Assembly: GCF_001042985.1 (NCBI RefSeq)
Contig: NZ_JYKY01000022.1
Location: 28,490-92,489, forward strand
DNA: 64,000 nt
Source of the DNA: Pseudomonas lundensis
GTDB lineage: Bacteria > Pseudomonadota > Gammaproteobacteria > Pseudomonadales > Pseudomonadaceae
Direction of reading: 5' to 3'
This document shows, in pieces, positions 1-8,116 of the stretch. Each line of letters opens with the position of its first letter. Position 1 is the first letter of the stretch. Below the pieces are notes generated by a model. It was not told where the DNA came from and did no database searches. It saw nothing but the letters and a program-made list of their open reading frames with translations. Position numbers and translations under genes: made by a program.

Positions 1-276
1 CAGGGTCAGGGCAAGGGTAAACGCGAGGGGAGTTGCGCCCATGGCCGCCAGATCACTGGCCGCCACCGCCAGCGAACGCTGACCGAGCAAAAAGGGGTCG
101 CAAGGATCTGCGAAGTGCACGCCAGCCACCAGCGTGTCAGTGGAGATTGCCAGCTGTTCCCCGAAGGGAACCTCCAGCAGGGCGCAGTCGTCGCCAATGC
201 CCAACGCAACGCCCTCGCCGCCCTGCGCACAAGGCGCGGCAGCGAAAACGGTGCGGATCAGCTCGAACTCGCCCAT
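1..276 (-). CDS. thiL: Thiamine-monophosphate kinase, N-terminal part (cut by window edge)
   Basis: ThiL phosphorylates thiamine monophosphate to thiamine diphosphate in the cytoplasm, the last step of cofactor synthesis. Only the first 92 codons are present; the gene runs off the left edge. Visible family features are the ATG at 276 followed by MGEFELI, the Mg-ATP acidic motif GIGDDCALL (about residues 26-34) and STDTLVAGVHF (45-55). It starts 15 nt after the nusB stop and is probably the last or a late gene of the rib-nusB operon, the usual Pseudomonas arrangement. Confidence 0.9.
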   Translation of the reverse strand, partial: MGEFELIRTVFAAAPCAQGGEGVALGIGDDCALLEVPFGEQLAISTDTLVAGVHFADPCDPFLLGQRSLAVAASDLAAMGATPLAFTLALTL

Positions 277-291
277 GGCCGACAGCGCTGT

Positions 292-792
292 TTAGCGCTT
301 GAACGCCTTGACTTCAGCTTCACGCAGGCGCGGTGCCAATTTGTCCAGTACGCCGTTGACGAACTTGTGCCCGTCAGTGGAACCGTACACTTTGGCCAGC
401 TCGATGCCTTCGTTGATGACCACACGGTAAGGCACGTCCACACGCTTGATCAGCTCCCAGGTGGACAGGCGCAGGACGGCCAGTTCAACCGGGTCCAGCT
501 CTTCGATGGTGATGTCCAGGCACGGGGCCAGGGCAGCATCGATATCGGCTTTGTGCGCAGGCACGCCGTGCAGGATTTCGCGGAAATAGGCGGCATCCAC
601 GTCGGTGAAGTCGTTATCAACGCGAAACTGCGCTTCGATCTCGTTCAGCGAATGCTTGGCCATGTGCCACTGGTACAGCGCTTGGGTCGCGAGCTGACGT
701 GCTTCACGACGTTTAGCGCTTTTGGAGGGCTTGCCAGCGTCCGCAGGTTTTGGATCGCGCGGGTTGAAACGATCGCTTTCGTCGGAAATCAC
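292..792 (-). CDS. nusB: Transcription antitermination factor NusB
   Basis: NusB binds the boxA RNA of rRNA leaders together with S10 (NusE) and helps antitermination of rrn operons. The 166-residue product has the all-helical NusB fold signature: RREARQLATQALYQW near residue 28, and the C-terminal VINEGIELAKVYGSTDGHKFVNGVLDKLA segment. An N-terminal charged extension of about 25 residues is usual for pseudomonads. Its first codons overlap the ribH stop by 4 nt (ATGA type), so translation is probably coupled. Confidence 0.95.
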   Translation of the reverse strand: MISDESDRFNPRDPKPADAGKPSKSAKRREARQLATQALYQWHMAKHSLNEIEAQFRVDNDFTDVDAAYFREILHGVPAHKADIDAALAPCLDITIEELDPVELAVLRLSTWELIKRVDVPYRVVINEGIELAKVYGSTDGHKFVNGVLDKLAPRLREAEVKAFKR

Positions 793-1265
793 TTGGCCTC
801 CAACTGCGCCAACAGGCTGACCATTTCGAGGGCGGACAAGGCGGCTTCAGCGCCTTTGTTACCGGCTTTGGTGCCGGAACGCTCGATGGCTTGTTCGATG
901 GAGTCAACGGTCAGCACGCCGAATGCAACCGGTACGCCGAACTGCATGGACACCTGAGCCAAACCTTTGGTGCACTCGCCGGCCACGTATTCGAAGTGCG
1001 GAGTACCGCCACGAATCACAGCGCCAAGGGCGACAATGGCGGCGAACTCATTGCGCTGGGCAACTTTTTGCGCAACCAGCGGGATCTCAAACGCGCCAGG
1101 CGCACGAATGATGGTGATGTCGTTTTCGTTCACACCGTGGCGAACCAGGGCATCAACGGCACCACTCACCAGGCTTTCGACGACGAAGCTGTTGAAACGG
1201 CCAACCACGAGTGCGTAGCGGCCTTTGGGGGCAATGAAGGTACCTTCGATGGTCTTCAGGGTCAT
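789..1265 (-). CDS. ribH: 6,7-dimethyl-8-ribityllumazine synthase
   Basis: Lumazine synthase condenses 5-amino-6-ribitylamino-uracil with 3,4-dihydroxy-2-butanone-4-phosphate, the penultimate step to riboflavin. The 158-residue length is normal. The active-site region GGTPHFEYVAGE carries the conserved His, and GAFEIPL is the substrate-binding loop. It lies 92 nt downstream of the ribBA-type gene, and that gap contains an inverted repeat. It overlaps nusB by 4 nt. P. aeruginosa calls the orthologue ribE or ribH depending on the source. Confidence 0.95.
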   Translation of the reverse strand: MTLKTIEGTFIAPKGRYALVVGRFNSFVVESLVSGAVDALVRHGVNENDITIIRAPGAFEIPLVAQKVAQRNEFAAIVALGAVIRGGTPHFEYVAGECTKGLAQVSMQFGVPVAFGVLTVDSIEQAIERSGTKAGNKGAEAALSALEMVSLLAQLEAK

Positions 1266-1290
1266 TCGGTATGTCTCGTATTAAAGAGCC

Positions 1291-1312
1291 AGAACGCACT
1301 CGCGTGCGTTCT
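1291..1312. repeat. Inverted repeat in the ribBA-ribH gap
   Basis: AGAACGCAC, a TCGC loop and GTGCGTTCT form a perfect 9-bp stem in the 92-nt space between the two rib genes. It is not followed by a T-run in the direction of the operon, so it is more likely an mRNA stability or processing hairpin than a terminator. Confidence 0.45.
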
Positions 1313-1357
1313 TTAATGAGTTTGGGCCACGAATTTCAGGCGGGAAACACCCGGTCT

Positions 1358-2449
1358 TTATTCGGAGGGCACGTATTCTACAACTTCCAGATCGAAACCG
1401 GATATGGCGTTGAACTTCATCGGTGAACTCATCAGGCGCATTTTGCGCACACCGAGGTCACGCAGGATCTGCGAACCGGCCCCCACAATGCTGTAGGTCG
1501 TCGGTTTTTTGGCCGGCAAAGCGTCGGCTGTTTCGCGGATGTGCGCCAGCAACACGTCGCCATCCAGCGGGTGCCCCAACAACAGCACCACACCGCTGCC
1601 AGCCTCTGCGACGGCGCTCATGGCGGCACGCAGGCTCCAGCGGCCGGGCTGTTTGACCATCAGCAGGTCACGCAGCGGGTCCATGTTATGCACCCGCACC
1701 AGCGTCGGTTCATCTGCGCAGATCTTGCCCAGGGTCAGTGCCATGTGCACGTCGCCTTCGACTGAATCACGATAGGTCACCAGGTTGAATTGGCCCAGTT
1801 CGCTGTCCAGCGGCTGCTCGGCTATCCGCTGAACGGTACGTTCGTGGATCATCCGGTAGTGGATCAGGTCGGCGATGGTGCCGATTTTGATGTTGTGTTC
1901 AGCCGCGAATTTTTCCAGCTCGGCGCGACGCGACATGGTGCCATCGTCGTTCATCACTTCGCAGATCACGCCGCTTGGCTCAAAACCGGCCATGCGCGCC
2001 AGGTCACAGGCCGCTTCGGTGTGACCGGCACGGGCCAGCGTGCCGCCAGCCTGTGCCATCAGCGGGAAGATATGCCCCGGGCTGACGATGTCTTCAGCCT
2101 TGGCGTCCTTGGCGGCAGCAGCTTGCACGGTGCGGGCGCGATCAGCGGCGGAGATGCCGGTGGTGACGCCGGTGGCGGCTTCGATGGAAACGGTGAACTT
2201 GGTGCCGAACCCGGAGCCGTTGCGCGGTGCCATCAACGGCAGCTTGAGCAGCTCGCAACGCTCGCGGGTCATCGGCATGCAAATCAGGCCACGGGCGAAA
2301 CGCGCCATGAAGTTGATGTGCTCGGCCTTGCAGCACTCGGCGGCCATGATCAGGTCGCCTTCGTTCTCGCGGTCTTCGTCATCCATGAGGATGACCATCT
2401 TGCCTTGGCGGATGTCTTCAACCAGTTCTTCGATGCTGTTGAGCGCCAC
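1358..2449 (-). CDS. ribBA: 3,4-dihydroxy-2-butanone-4-phosphate synthase with degenerate GTP cyclohydrolase II domain (RibBA-type)
   Basis: The N-terminal half (about residues 1-200) is a complete DHBP synthase, which makes the four-carbon riboflavin precursor from ribulose 5-phosphate. It shows DDEDRENEGDLIMAAE, and GHTEAACDLARMAG near residue 160. The C-terminal half aligns to GTP cyclohydrolase II but lacks the three zinc cysteines (expected after LVRVH; here NMDPLRDLL) and the RQEGRGIGL catalytic stretch. It keeps only structural blocks such as GAGSQILRDLGVRK. I infer a monofunctional enzyme, with the true RibA elsewhere. The start chosen is a GTG at 2449 behind a GGGGGTG ribosome site, giving 363 residues; an upstream in-frame extension would overlap ribE. 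Confidence 0.9.
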   Translation of the reverse strand: MALNSIEELVEDIRQGKMVILMDDEDRENEGDLIMAAECCKAEHINFMARFARGLICMPMTRERCELLKLPLMAPRNGSGFGTKFTVSIEAATGVTTGISAADRARTVQAAAAKDAKAEDIVSPGHIFPLMAQAGGTLARAGHTEAACDLARMAGFEPSGVICEVMNDDGTMSRRAELEKFAAEHNIKIGTIADLIHYRMIHERTVQRIAEQPLDSELGQFNLVTYRDSVEGDVHMALTLGKICADEPTLVRVHNMDPLRDLLMVKQPGRWSLRAAMSAVAEAGSGVVLLLGHPLDGDVLLAHIRETADALPAKKPTTYSIVGAGSQILRDLGVRKMRLMSSPMKFNAISGFDLEVVEYVPSE

Positions 2450-2465
2450 GCGGCACCCCCTTAAG

Positions 2466-3131
2466 TCAGGATTTGAGGTAGCCGTTGGCGGCCAGAAAAC
2501 TTTCGCTGATGGTGCTGCCCTTGGTCGGCTCGGCGGCCTTGTCGCCCAGCAGCAAGCGCTCCAGATAACGCGCCAGCAGATCGACCTCAAGGTTCACCCG
2601 GCGGCCCGGACGGTAGTCGTCCATGATGGTTTCGCTCAGGGTGTGCGGGATGATGGTCAACGAGAATTCGGCGCCATTGACCGCGTTCACGGTCAGGCTG
2701 GTGCCGTCGACCGTGATCGAGCCTTTATGGGCGATGTACTTGGCCAGCTCTTTCGGCGCGCGTATCCGGAATTCGATGGCGCGGGCGTTCTCTTCGCGGG
2801 AGATCACCTCCCCGACGCCGTCCACGTGACCGCTCACCAGATGACCGCCCAGACGCGTGGTCGGCGTCAGGGCTTTTTCGAGGTTGACCCGGCTGCCCGA
2901 TTTCAAGTCATTGAAAGCCGTGCAGTCCAGCGTCTCGCGACTGACGTCGGCCATAAAGCCGTTGCCCGGCAGCTCAACGGCTGTCAGGCAAACGCCGTTG
3001 ATGGCAATGCTGTCGCCGAGTTTAACGTCGCTCAGGTCGAGCTTGCCGGTCTCTACATAAACCCGTACATCGCCACCTTTTGGGGTCAGTGCACGGATGT
3101 TGCCGATGGATTCGATGATGCCGGTAAACAT
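2466..3131 (-). CDS. ribE: Riboflavin synthase, alpha subunit
   Basis: The enzyme dismutates two 6,7-dimethyl-8-ribityllumazine molecules to riboflavin. It is 221 residues long from ATG 3131, with the family's opening MFTGIIESIG. The two internally repeated lumazine-binding barrels begin at residue 1 and near residue 98 (GGHLVSGHVDGVGEV). The upstream in-frame extension was not used because it lacks family similarity and runs into ribD. Naming differs (ribC in P. aeruginosa). It sits 16 nt before the ribBA-type GTG start. Confidence 0.95.
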   Translation of the reverse strand: MFTGIIESIGNIRALTPKGGDVRVYVETGKLDLSDVKLGDSIAINGVCLTAVELPGNGFMADVSRETLDCTAFNDLKSGSRVNLEKALTPTTRLGGHLVSGHVDGVGEVISREENARAIEFRIRAPKELAKYIAHKGSITVDGTSLTVNAVNGAEFSLTIIPHTLSETIMDDYRPGRRVNLEVDLLARYLERLLLGDKAAEPTKGSTISESFLAANGYLKS

Positions 3132-3177
3132 GGCGTTCCCCTTGAGAACCAAGCCTGCGTAAAACGGAGGCTGAGAA

Positions 3178-4311
3178 TTATACGCTGGCTGATGGCACAG
3201 GTATGGCAGTGACTCGCCAGTCATCCCCAACTGCGCGCATATCAATGATCTTGAGCTCGGTTGCCTCGCTCATGCGGGTCAAGGGCAATTCCAGCAAGGG
3301 ACGTGCCGTTGAACCCAAAAACTTGGCCGCGATGAAAATCTGATATTCGTCCACCAGCCCTTGCTCGGCAAATGCGCCCGCCAGACGTGGACCGGCTTCA
3401 ACCAATACCTCGTTGACGCCCCGCGCCGCCAGCGCCACCAGCAATTGACGCAGATCGACCTGACCGTTCTCGCCAGGGATCACCAGGCACTCCGGCCCCG
3501 TGCGGTATTGCTCGGCAGGCGGTACGCAGGTGGCGACAAGCGCCGGGCCAGCCTTGAAAAACGGCGCATCGAGCGGCACGCGCAGGCGGCCATCGATCAA
3601 CACGCGCAGCGGCGGGCGGCTCATGACCAGCGCGGTCTGCTCGGCATCCAGCCCCAGCTCGTCGGCACGTACGGTCAGGCGCGCACCGTCGGCCAGCACG
3701 GTGTCGGCGCCCGTGATCACGACGCTGGCCTCGGCGCGTAGACGCTGCACGGCCGAACGCGCGGCAGGGCCGGTGATCCATTGGCTCTCGCCACTGGCCA
3801 TCGCCGTGCGCCCGTCCAGGCTCATTGCCAATTTGACCCGCACAAACGGCAAGCCGTGTTCCATGCGTTTGAGAAACCCCTGGTTCAGGGCCCGGGCCTG
3901 GGTTTCAAGCACGCCGCAGCGCACGTCGATCCCGGCATCCGTCAAACGCTTGAGGCCACGCCCGGCGACTTCCGGGTTAGGGTCTTGCATGGCGGCCACC
4001 ACACGGGCGACCCCGGCGGTGACCAGCCCTTCGGCGCACGGCGGGGTGCGGCCATGGTGGCTGCACGGCTCAAGGGTGACATAGGCGGTCGCCCCGCGAG
4101 CCAGCTCGCCAGCGGCACGCAATGCGTGAACCTCGGCATGGGGTTCACCGGCCCGCACATGCCAGCCCTCACCCACGACCTGACCGTCACGCACAATCAC
4201 GCAGCCGACACGCGGGTTGGGATGGGTGGTGTACAGGCCCTTTCGGGCCAGTTCGATGGCACGCGCCATGTAATGGGCGTCCAGTACGGATTGCTCAGTG
4301 GACACAATCAC
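3178..4311 (-). CDS. ribD: Bifunctional diaminohydroxyphosphoribosylaminopyrimidine deaminase / 5-amino-6-(5-phosphoribosylamino)uracil reductase
   Basis: RibD carries out the second and third steps of riboflavin synthesis. The N-terminal cytidine-deaminase-like domain has the zinc motif HAEVHAL and PCSHHGRTPPC (about residues 58-95). The C-terminal reductase domain includes VRVKLAMSLDGRTAMASGESQWITG and, further on, the VLVEAGPRLAGAF block. The length of 377 residues is normal. The start overlaps the nrdR stop by 4 nt, so it is translationally coupled to nrdR. Confidence 0.95.
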   Translation of the reverse strand: MIVSTEQSVLDAHYMARAIELARKGLYTTHPNPRVGCVIVRDGQVVGEGWHVRAGEPHAEVHALRAAGELARGATAYVTLEPCSHHGRTPPCAEGLVTAGVARVVAAMQDPNPEVAGRGLKRLTDAGIDVRCGVLETQARALNQGFLKRMEHGLPFVRVKLAMSLDGRTAMASGESQWITGPAARSAVQRLRAEASVVITGADTVLADGARLTVRADELGLDAEQTALVMSRPPLRVLIDGRLRVPLDAPFFKAGPALVATCVPPAEQYRTGPECLVIPGENGQVDLRQLLVALAARGVNEVLVEAGPRLAGAFAEQGLVDEYQIFIAAKFLGSTARPLLELPLTRMSEATELKIIDMRAVGDDWRVTAIPVPSASV

Positions 4312-4772
4312 TCCTTTGAAGGCTCACGGGCAAGGCGGTCGATCTCTTCGCGGAACTCGTTGAGGTCCTGGAAGCGTCGATACACAGAAGCAAAACGGAT
4401 GTAGGCCACTTCGTCGAGTTTTTGCAGCTCGGTCATGACCAGCTCACCGACCACCAGCGATTTGACTTCGCGTTCGCCGGTGGCGCGCAGCCTGCTTTTG
4501 ATATGCGCCAGCGCCGCTTCAAGACGCTCGACACTGACCGGGCGTTTTTCCAGCGCACGCTGCATACCGGCGCGCAGTTTTTCTTCGTCGAACGGCTGAC
4601 GGCTGCCGTCCTGCTTGATGAGGCGAGGTAAGACCAACTCAGCTGTTTCAAAGGTGGTGAAGCGTTCACCACAGGCCAGGCATTCGCGCCGGCGACGCAC
4701 CTGATCGCCCTCGGCGACCAGACGCGAGTCGATGACTTTAGTGTCGTTGGCACCGCAGAAGGGACAGTGCAT
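4308..4772 (-). CDS. nrdR: Transcriptional repressor NrdR
   Basis: NrdR is an ATP/dATP-sensing repressor of ribonucleotide reductase genes. The protein of 154 residues has the zinc ribbon CPFC...CLAC in the first 35 residues, followed by the ATP-cone domain (LIKQDGSRQPFDEEKL). The ATG at 4772 gives the family's exact start MHCPFCG; a longer in-frame ORF upstream adds residues with no family match. It is the first gene of the nrdR-rib-nusB-thiL operon. The 140-nt divergent gap to the lipoprotein gene must hold its promoter. Confidence 0.95.
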   Translation of the reverse strand: MHCPFCGANDTKVIDSRLVAEGDQVRRRRECLACGERFTTFETAELVLPRLIKQDGSRQPFDEEKLRAGMQRALEKRPVSVERLEAALAHIKSRLRATGEREVKSLVVGELVMTELQKLDEVAYIRFASVYRRFQDLNEFREEIDRLAREPSKE

Positions 4773-4912
4773 GGTGGCAGGCAACAAAAAATGGGGAGCG
4801 CCATGGTAGCGCATCCCACTGGCAAGACAAGCCATAGGCTTTACGGTATACAGTCCGCCTACTACGTTTTACACAATCCGATACGTCGACTGACCTGCCG
4901 CTGGAGCCCTCT

Positions 4913-5362
4913 ATGTCGCTACGAACGCTTGTTTTGCTGTGCCTCGCCAGTGTGCTGGTCGCCTGTAGCAGCGAGCCGCCCAAGTCGGCGCAACCTCAAG
5001 TGCTGACCCAGCCTAAAACCGATGCGCCTGCCGATTTGGGGCCCTTGCCTGCCTATCAACGTGAACTGAGCGGCGTATTGACGGGCGCACCCGCAGGCGC
5101 CGAAGTTGAATTGGCGATGTTGATCGTGGATGAACGCGGTCGCCCTCAAGGGCTGATGGCCAGCAGCAAGATTGTCGGCAACAACCAGCCACTGCCATTC
5201 AAGCTGCGCTTTAACCCGCAGGCGTTTCCAGCCGGTGCACGGGTCGAACTGCGCGGGCGCGCCAGCCAGTCCGGGCAATTGATCCTGCACTTGCCGTCGC
5301 GCATCATCCAGCAGCCGACCACGCAAGCCTTGGGCTCCCTGGCCTTTGTCAAAGCACCATGA
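4913..5362 (+). CDS. YbaY-family lipoprotein
   Basis: The 149-residue product begins with a lipoprotein signal peptide ending in the lipobox LVAC (Cys about residue 18), so it is predicted to be membrane-anchored and periplasm-facing. The rest matches the YbaY/HslJ-like type III secretion pilotin fold family (ELSGVLTGAPAGAEVELAMLIVDERG and FKLRFNPQAF). No catalytic residues are visible and its function is unknown. Its last codons overlap the next gene start (ATGA at 5359), which suggests coupled translation. Confidence 0.75.
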   Translation: MSLRTLVLLCLASVLVACSSEPPKSAQPQVLTQPKTDAPADLGPLPAYQRELSGVLTGAPAGAEVELAMLIVDERGRPQGLMASSKIVGNNQPLPFKLRFNPQAFPAGARVELRGRASQSGQLILHLPSRIIQQPTTQALGSLAFVKAP

Positions 5363-6012
5363 ACCCGCCGTTCGCCCTGCAACAGTCGCTGAGTGAACTG
5401 CTGGGGGATGCGCAACTGGTGGTCACCGACCTGCCCGACACGTCGCTCAAGCTGTGGCTGATCGACGCGCAGAACATGGACCGCGCCTTCACCCCGGACG
5501 AGACCCGGCGCATTTTGCATGAGCCGCCGTACTGGGCGTTTTGCTGGGCCAGCGGTTTGGCCCTGGCGCGCTACCTGGCCGAGCAGCCACATTGGGTCCA
5601 AGGCAAGCGCGTGCTGGACTTCGGTGCTGGCTCAGGCGTGGCCGCGATTGCAGCAGCCAAGGCTGGCGCGCTGGAAGTGCTGGCGTGCGATCTCGACCCG
5701 CTGGCGCTGGCAGCCTGCCAGGCCAATGCGGCGCTCAATCACGTGCAGTTGGGCTACTCCGACGATTTCTTCGCCGAGGCAGATCGCTTTGATCTGATCC
5801 TGGTCGCTGATGTGCTGTACGACCGCGAAAACCTGCCCCTGCTTGACCAGTTCCTGACCCGCGGGCAGCAAACGCTGGTGGCCGATTCGCGGGTGCGCGA
5901 CTTCAGGCATCCGCTGTACCGCCAGTTGGAAAGCCTCAAGGCGCTCACCTTGCCGGATCTGGCCGAGCCCCATGAGTTCCGTCACGTGAGCCTGTATCAC
6001 GCGCAGCGCTGA
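5359..6012 (+). CDS. Class I SAM-dependent methyltransferase
   Basis: The 217 residues carry the Rossmann SAM-binding motif I VLDFGAGSG (residues 85-93), the acidic residue of motif II in ACDLDPLAL, and motif IV LILVADVLYDRENL, typical of the METTL/ETFB-lysine-methyltransferase group. Automated annotation sometimes calls such proteins nicotinamide N-methyltransferase or 50S methyltransferase; the substrate cannot be told from sequence. It forms a pair with the upstream lipoprotein gene. Confidence 0.75.
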   Translation: MNPPFALQQSLSELLGDAQLVVTDLPDTSLKLWLIDAQNMDRAFTPDETRRILHEPPYWAFCWASGLALARYLAEQPHWVQGKRVLDFGAGSGVAAIAAAKAGALEVLACDLDPLALAACQANAALNHVQLGYSDDFFAEADRFDLILVADVLYDRENLPLLDQFLTRGQQTLVADSRVRDFRHPLYRQLESLKALTLPDLAEPHEFRHVSLYHAQR

Positions 6013-6079
6013 CACGCGACTTTCAGCGTGCCCGCGCAGCCTTTATAGTTGCCTTCATTTACCTGTTTCGAGACCCACA

Positions 6080-6955
6080 ATGACTCAACCTACGACTGCA
6101 TATAGCTTTGACGTGACGTCGGCAGACTTCGACAAACAGGTTGTTGAAGCCTCTTTTGAACAACCCGTCCTGGTGGATTTCTGGGCAGAGTGGTGCGCCC
6201 CGTGCAAGGTGATGCTGCCGATTCTGGAGCAGATTGCCGAGGACTATCAGGGCGAGCTGCTGCTGGCCAAGGTCAACTGCGATGTGGAACAGGACATCGT
6301 GGGCCGCATCGGCATCCGCACCCTGCCGACGGTGGTGTTGTTCAAGGACGGCAAGGTGGTTGATGGCTTTCAGGAGGCGCAACCCGAATCCGCGATTCGC
6401 GCCATGCTTGAGCCTCATGTCGAAATGCCCGCTCCGCCAGCTGAAGACCCGATGGTGCAAGCGCAGGCCCTGTTTGCCGAAAGCCGCTTTGCCGACGCAG
6501 AAGCGTTGCTCAAGCAGGTACTGACCGAAGACAACACTAATGCCAGGGCATTGATTCTGTATGGCCGTTGCCTGGCAAAGCGAGGTGAGCTGACTGAGGC
6601 GCAGGCCGTGCTGGACGCGGTCAAGAGCGACGAACATAAAGCCGAGCTGGCGGGCGCCAAGGCGCAGTTGACCTTCTTGAGCCAGGCCAAAGATCTGCCG
6701 GATGTGGCAGACCTCAAAACCCGTGTGGCGCAGAACCCGCAGGACGACGAAGCTGCCTACCACCTGGCCGTGCAGCAGTTGGCGCGCCAGCAATACGAAG
6801 GCGCACTGGAAGGTTTGCTGAAACTGTTTATCCGCAACCGCAGCTACAACGAAGGCATCACCCACAAAACCCTGCTGCAAGTGTTTGACCTGCTGGGCAA
6901 CGATCACCCGCTGGTCACCACCTATCGCCGCAAACTGTTTGCCGCGCTGTACTGA
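6080..6955 (+). CDS. Thioredoxin-TPR co-chaperone, CnoX/YbbN-like
   Basis: The N-terminal thioredoxin fold (about residues 10-115) has an intact WCAPCK active site (Cys39 and Cys42), unlike E. coli YbbN/CnoX, whose site is degenerate. Residues 130-291 are TPR-like helical repeats (QALFAESRFADAEALLKQVL and DEAAYHLAVQQLARQQYEGAL). The 291-residue size fits the CnoX family, chaperedoxins that hold oxidised proteins and hand them to GroEL. The intact CXXC suggests it may also have reductase activity. It stands alone and converges with the following small gene. Confidence 0.85.
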   Translation: MTQPTTAYSFDVTSADFDKQVVEASFEQPVLVDFWAEWCAPCKVMLPILEQIAEDYQGELLLAKVNCDVEQDIVGRIGIRTLPTVVLFKDGKVVDGFQEAQPESAIRAMLEPHVEMPAPPAEDPMVQAQALFAESRFADAEALLKQVLTEDNTNARALILYGRCLAKRGELTEAQAVLDAVKSDEHKAELAGAKAQLTFLSQAKDLPDVADLKTRVAQNPQDDEAAYHLAVQQLARQQYEGALEGLLKLFIRNRSYNEGITHKTLLQVFDLLGNDHPLVTTYRRKLFAALY

Positions 6956-6978
6956 CCTCGCTGCGGCGACAACGCGCC

Positions 6979-7015
6979 CTCACCGGTTTATTCGACCCAG
7001 CTGTAAACCGGTGAG
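6979..7015. repeat. 12-bp perfect inverted repeat at the convergent trxA-like / hypothetical gene boundary
   Basis: CTCACCGGTTTA (6979-6990) and TAAACCGGTGAG (7004-7015) are perfectly complementary across 13 nt. The repeat contains the stop and last codons of the minus-strand gene. It has no T-run on either side, so terminator use for the plus-strand gene is possible but not shown. Confidence 0.5.
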
Positions 7016-7329
7016 TCCGCGCCGCTCGCCACTTGCACTTGCGGGCTATGACGCAAGCGCACCAACAGCCGCTTGCCCGCTCCCGTGCTGCCGGTCAAGG
7101 CCTCTAATTGCGCCAGCAACTGCGGCCCGGTCATGTGTCCGGCCTTGCGCAGTAACGCCTTGGTCATTTCCCACACCGCGTCGTCCTGACTGACCGGCGT
7201 GCTGGCAACCGCCACGCTGGCGGGCGCCGCTGTTTTTAACGTCCCGCCCAACTGCGCCCACTCCGTCTCGTCCAGCTCAACCGTCAGATCGACGGGCCAA
7301 TCGCCAATTGTTCCGCGAATCCGCACCAT
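6988..7329 (-). CDS. Conserved hypothetical protein, 113 residues
   Basis: This small soluble protein has no recognised catalytic motif. It opens with MVRIRGTIGDWPVDLTVELDETEW, a beta-rich segment. An Ala-rich linker follows, and then a helical C-terminal half with TGPQLLAQLEALTGSTGAGKRLLVRLRHS. The ATG at 7329 is chosen because GAGGAG lies 8 nt upstream; a start 5 codons further up has no such site. A similar gene occupies the same position in other pseudomonads. Its last codons form one arm of the perfect inverted repeat with the convergent gene. Confidence 0.7.
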   Translation of the reverse strand: MVRIRGTIGDWPVDLTVELDETEWAQLGGTLKTAAPASVAVASTPVSQDDAVWEMTKALLRKAGHMTGPQLLAQLEALTGSTGAGKRLLVRLRHSPQVQVASGADSPVYSWVE

Positions 7330-7412
7330 TACAGGGCTCCTCAAGTTTCATGTGCGCATGCTCCCATGCGTCTTGCGTAACGCCAAGCACACGGGCAAAC
7401 TCTCGCAACTTC

Positions 7413-7430
7413 GTTATAAGATTACATAAC
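7413..7430. promoter_or_regulatory. Candidate Zur box upstream of the zinc-linked ABC cluster
   Basis: GTTATAAGATTACATAAC is a partial palindrome (GTTAT...ATAAC). Its first 13 bases, GTTATAAGATTAC, differ in two or three places from the enterobacterial Zur core GTTATAnTATAAC. It lies 35-50 nt before the start of the His-rich gene. The orthologous PAO1 cluster PA4063-PA4066 is known to be induced by zinc depletion, which supports the reading. Confidence 0.45.
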
Positions 7431-7464
7431 AAAACATTCATCCCATTGTTGCTGGAGTCATGCT

Positions 7465-8028
7465 ATGCGTCGTTTGCTGCTCGCTTTGCCGTTCGCTTTA
7501 TTACCGCTGGCCGTGGCGCATGCGGCTCAAGCGCATGATCACGAACATGGCAGCCTTGCCCCCCATGAACACGGCGTAGGCACCTTGAATGTGGCACTCG
7601 ACGACAAAACACTGGAACTGGACCTCGACGGCCCGGCGATGAACCTGGTGGGGTTTGAACACGCGGCCACCACCGATGCCGACAAAGCCACCGTGGCGGC
7701 CGCCAAGGCCCGACTGGAAAACCCGCTGGCCCTGTTCAACCTGCCGCCAGCGGCAAAGTGTGTGGTTGAGGCGCAGGAGCTGAGCAGCCCGTTGTTCGAT
7801 CCGGCTCCCGAAGAAGGCGCCAGCAATGCCAAGGCCGAGCATCACCACAGCGACATCGAAGCTCACTACGCGTTTACCTGTGCCGATGCGGCCTCGTTAA
7901 AAACCCTCGACCTCAGCAGGTTTTTCAAGACATTCCCCGGCACCCACTCATTCAAGGTACAACTGATCGGCCCGAACGGTCAGCAAGCAGTTAACGTGTC
8001 AGCGAAAGCCCCGACGCTGACGTTCTAA
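7465..8028 (+). CDS. Periplasmic His-rich DUF2796 protein, zinc-responsive cluster
   Basis: The 187 residues start with a Sec signal peptide (MRRLLLALPFALLPLAVAHA) followed by HDHEHG and PHEHG, and a second cluster AEHHHSDIEAH near residue 130. This points to metal binding, most likely zinc, in the periplasm. The DUF2796 body (VGTLNVALDDKTLELDLDGPAMNLVGFEHA) is characteristic. It is the first gene of a four-gene set (ATPase, permease, DUF3299). The orthologue is PA4063; the molecular role (zinc chaperone or sensor) is inferred. Confidence 0.75.
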   Translation: MRRLLLALPFALLPLAVAHAAQAHDHEHGSLAPHEHGVGTLNVALDDKTLELDLDGPAMNLVGFEHAATTDADKATVAAAKARLENPLALFNLPPAAKCVVEAQELSSPLFDPAPEEGASNAKAEHHHSDIEAHYAFTCADAASLKTLDLSRFFKTFPGTHSFKVQLIGPNGQQAVNVSAKAPTLTF

Positions 8029-8116
8029 CCACGGCCAGTGGCTGGCGCCGCCCTTTACGCAGACGTCGCCACTGACACCCTCGTTTTCCCGACATTGCAG
8101 GCGACCCTGATTTCCC

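Noticed and set aside
1266..3177. FMN riboswitch in the rib operon.
   Set aside because: The gaps between rib genes are at most 92 nt and contain no conserved RFN sequence; the 140-nt region before nrdR also shows none.
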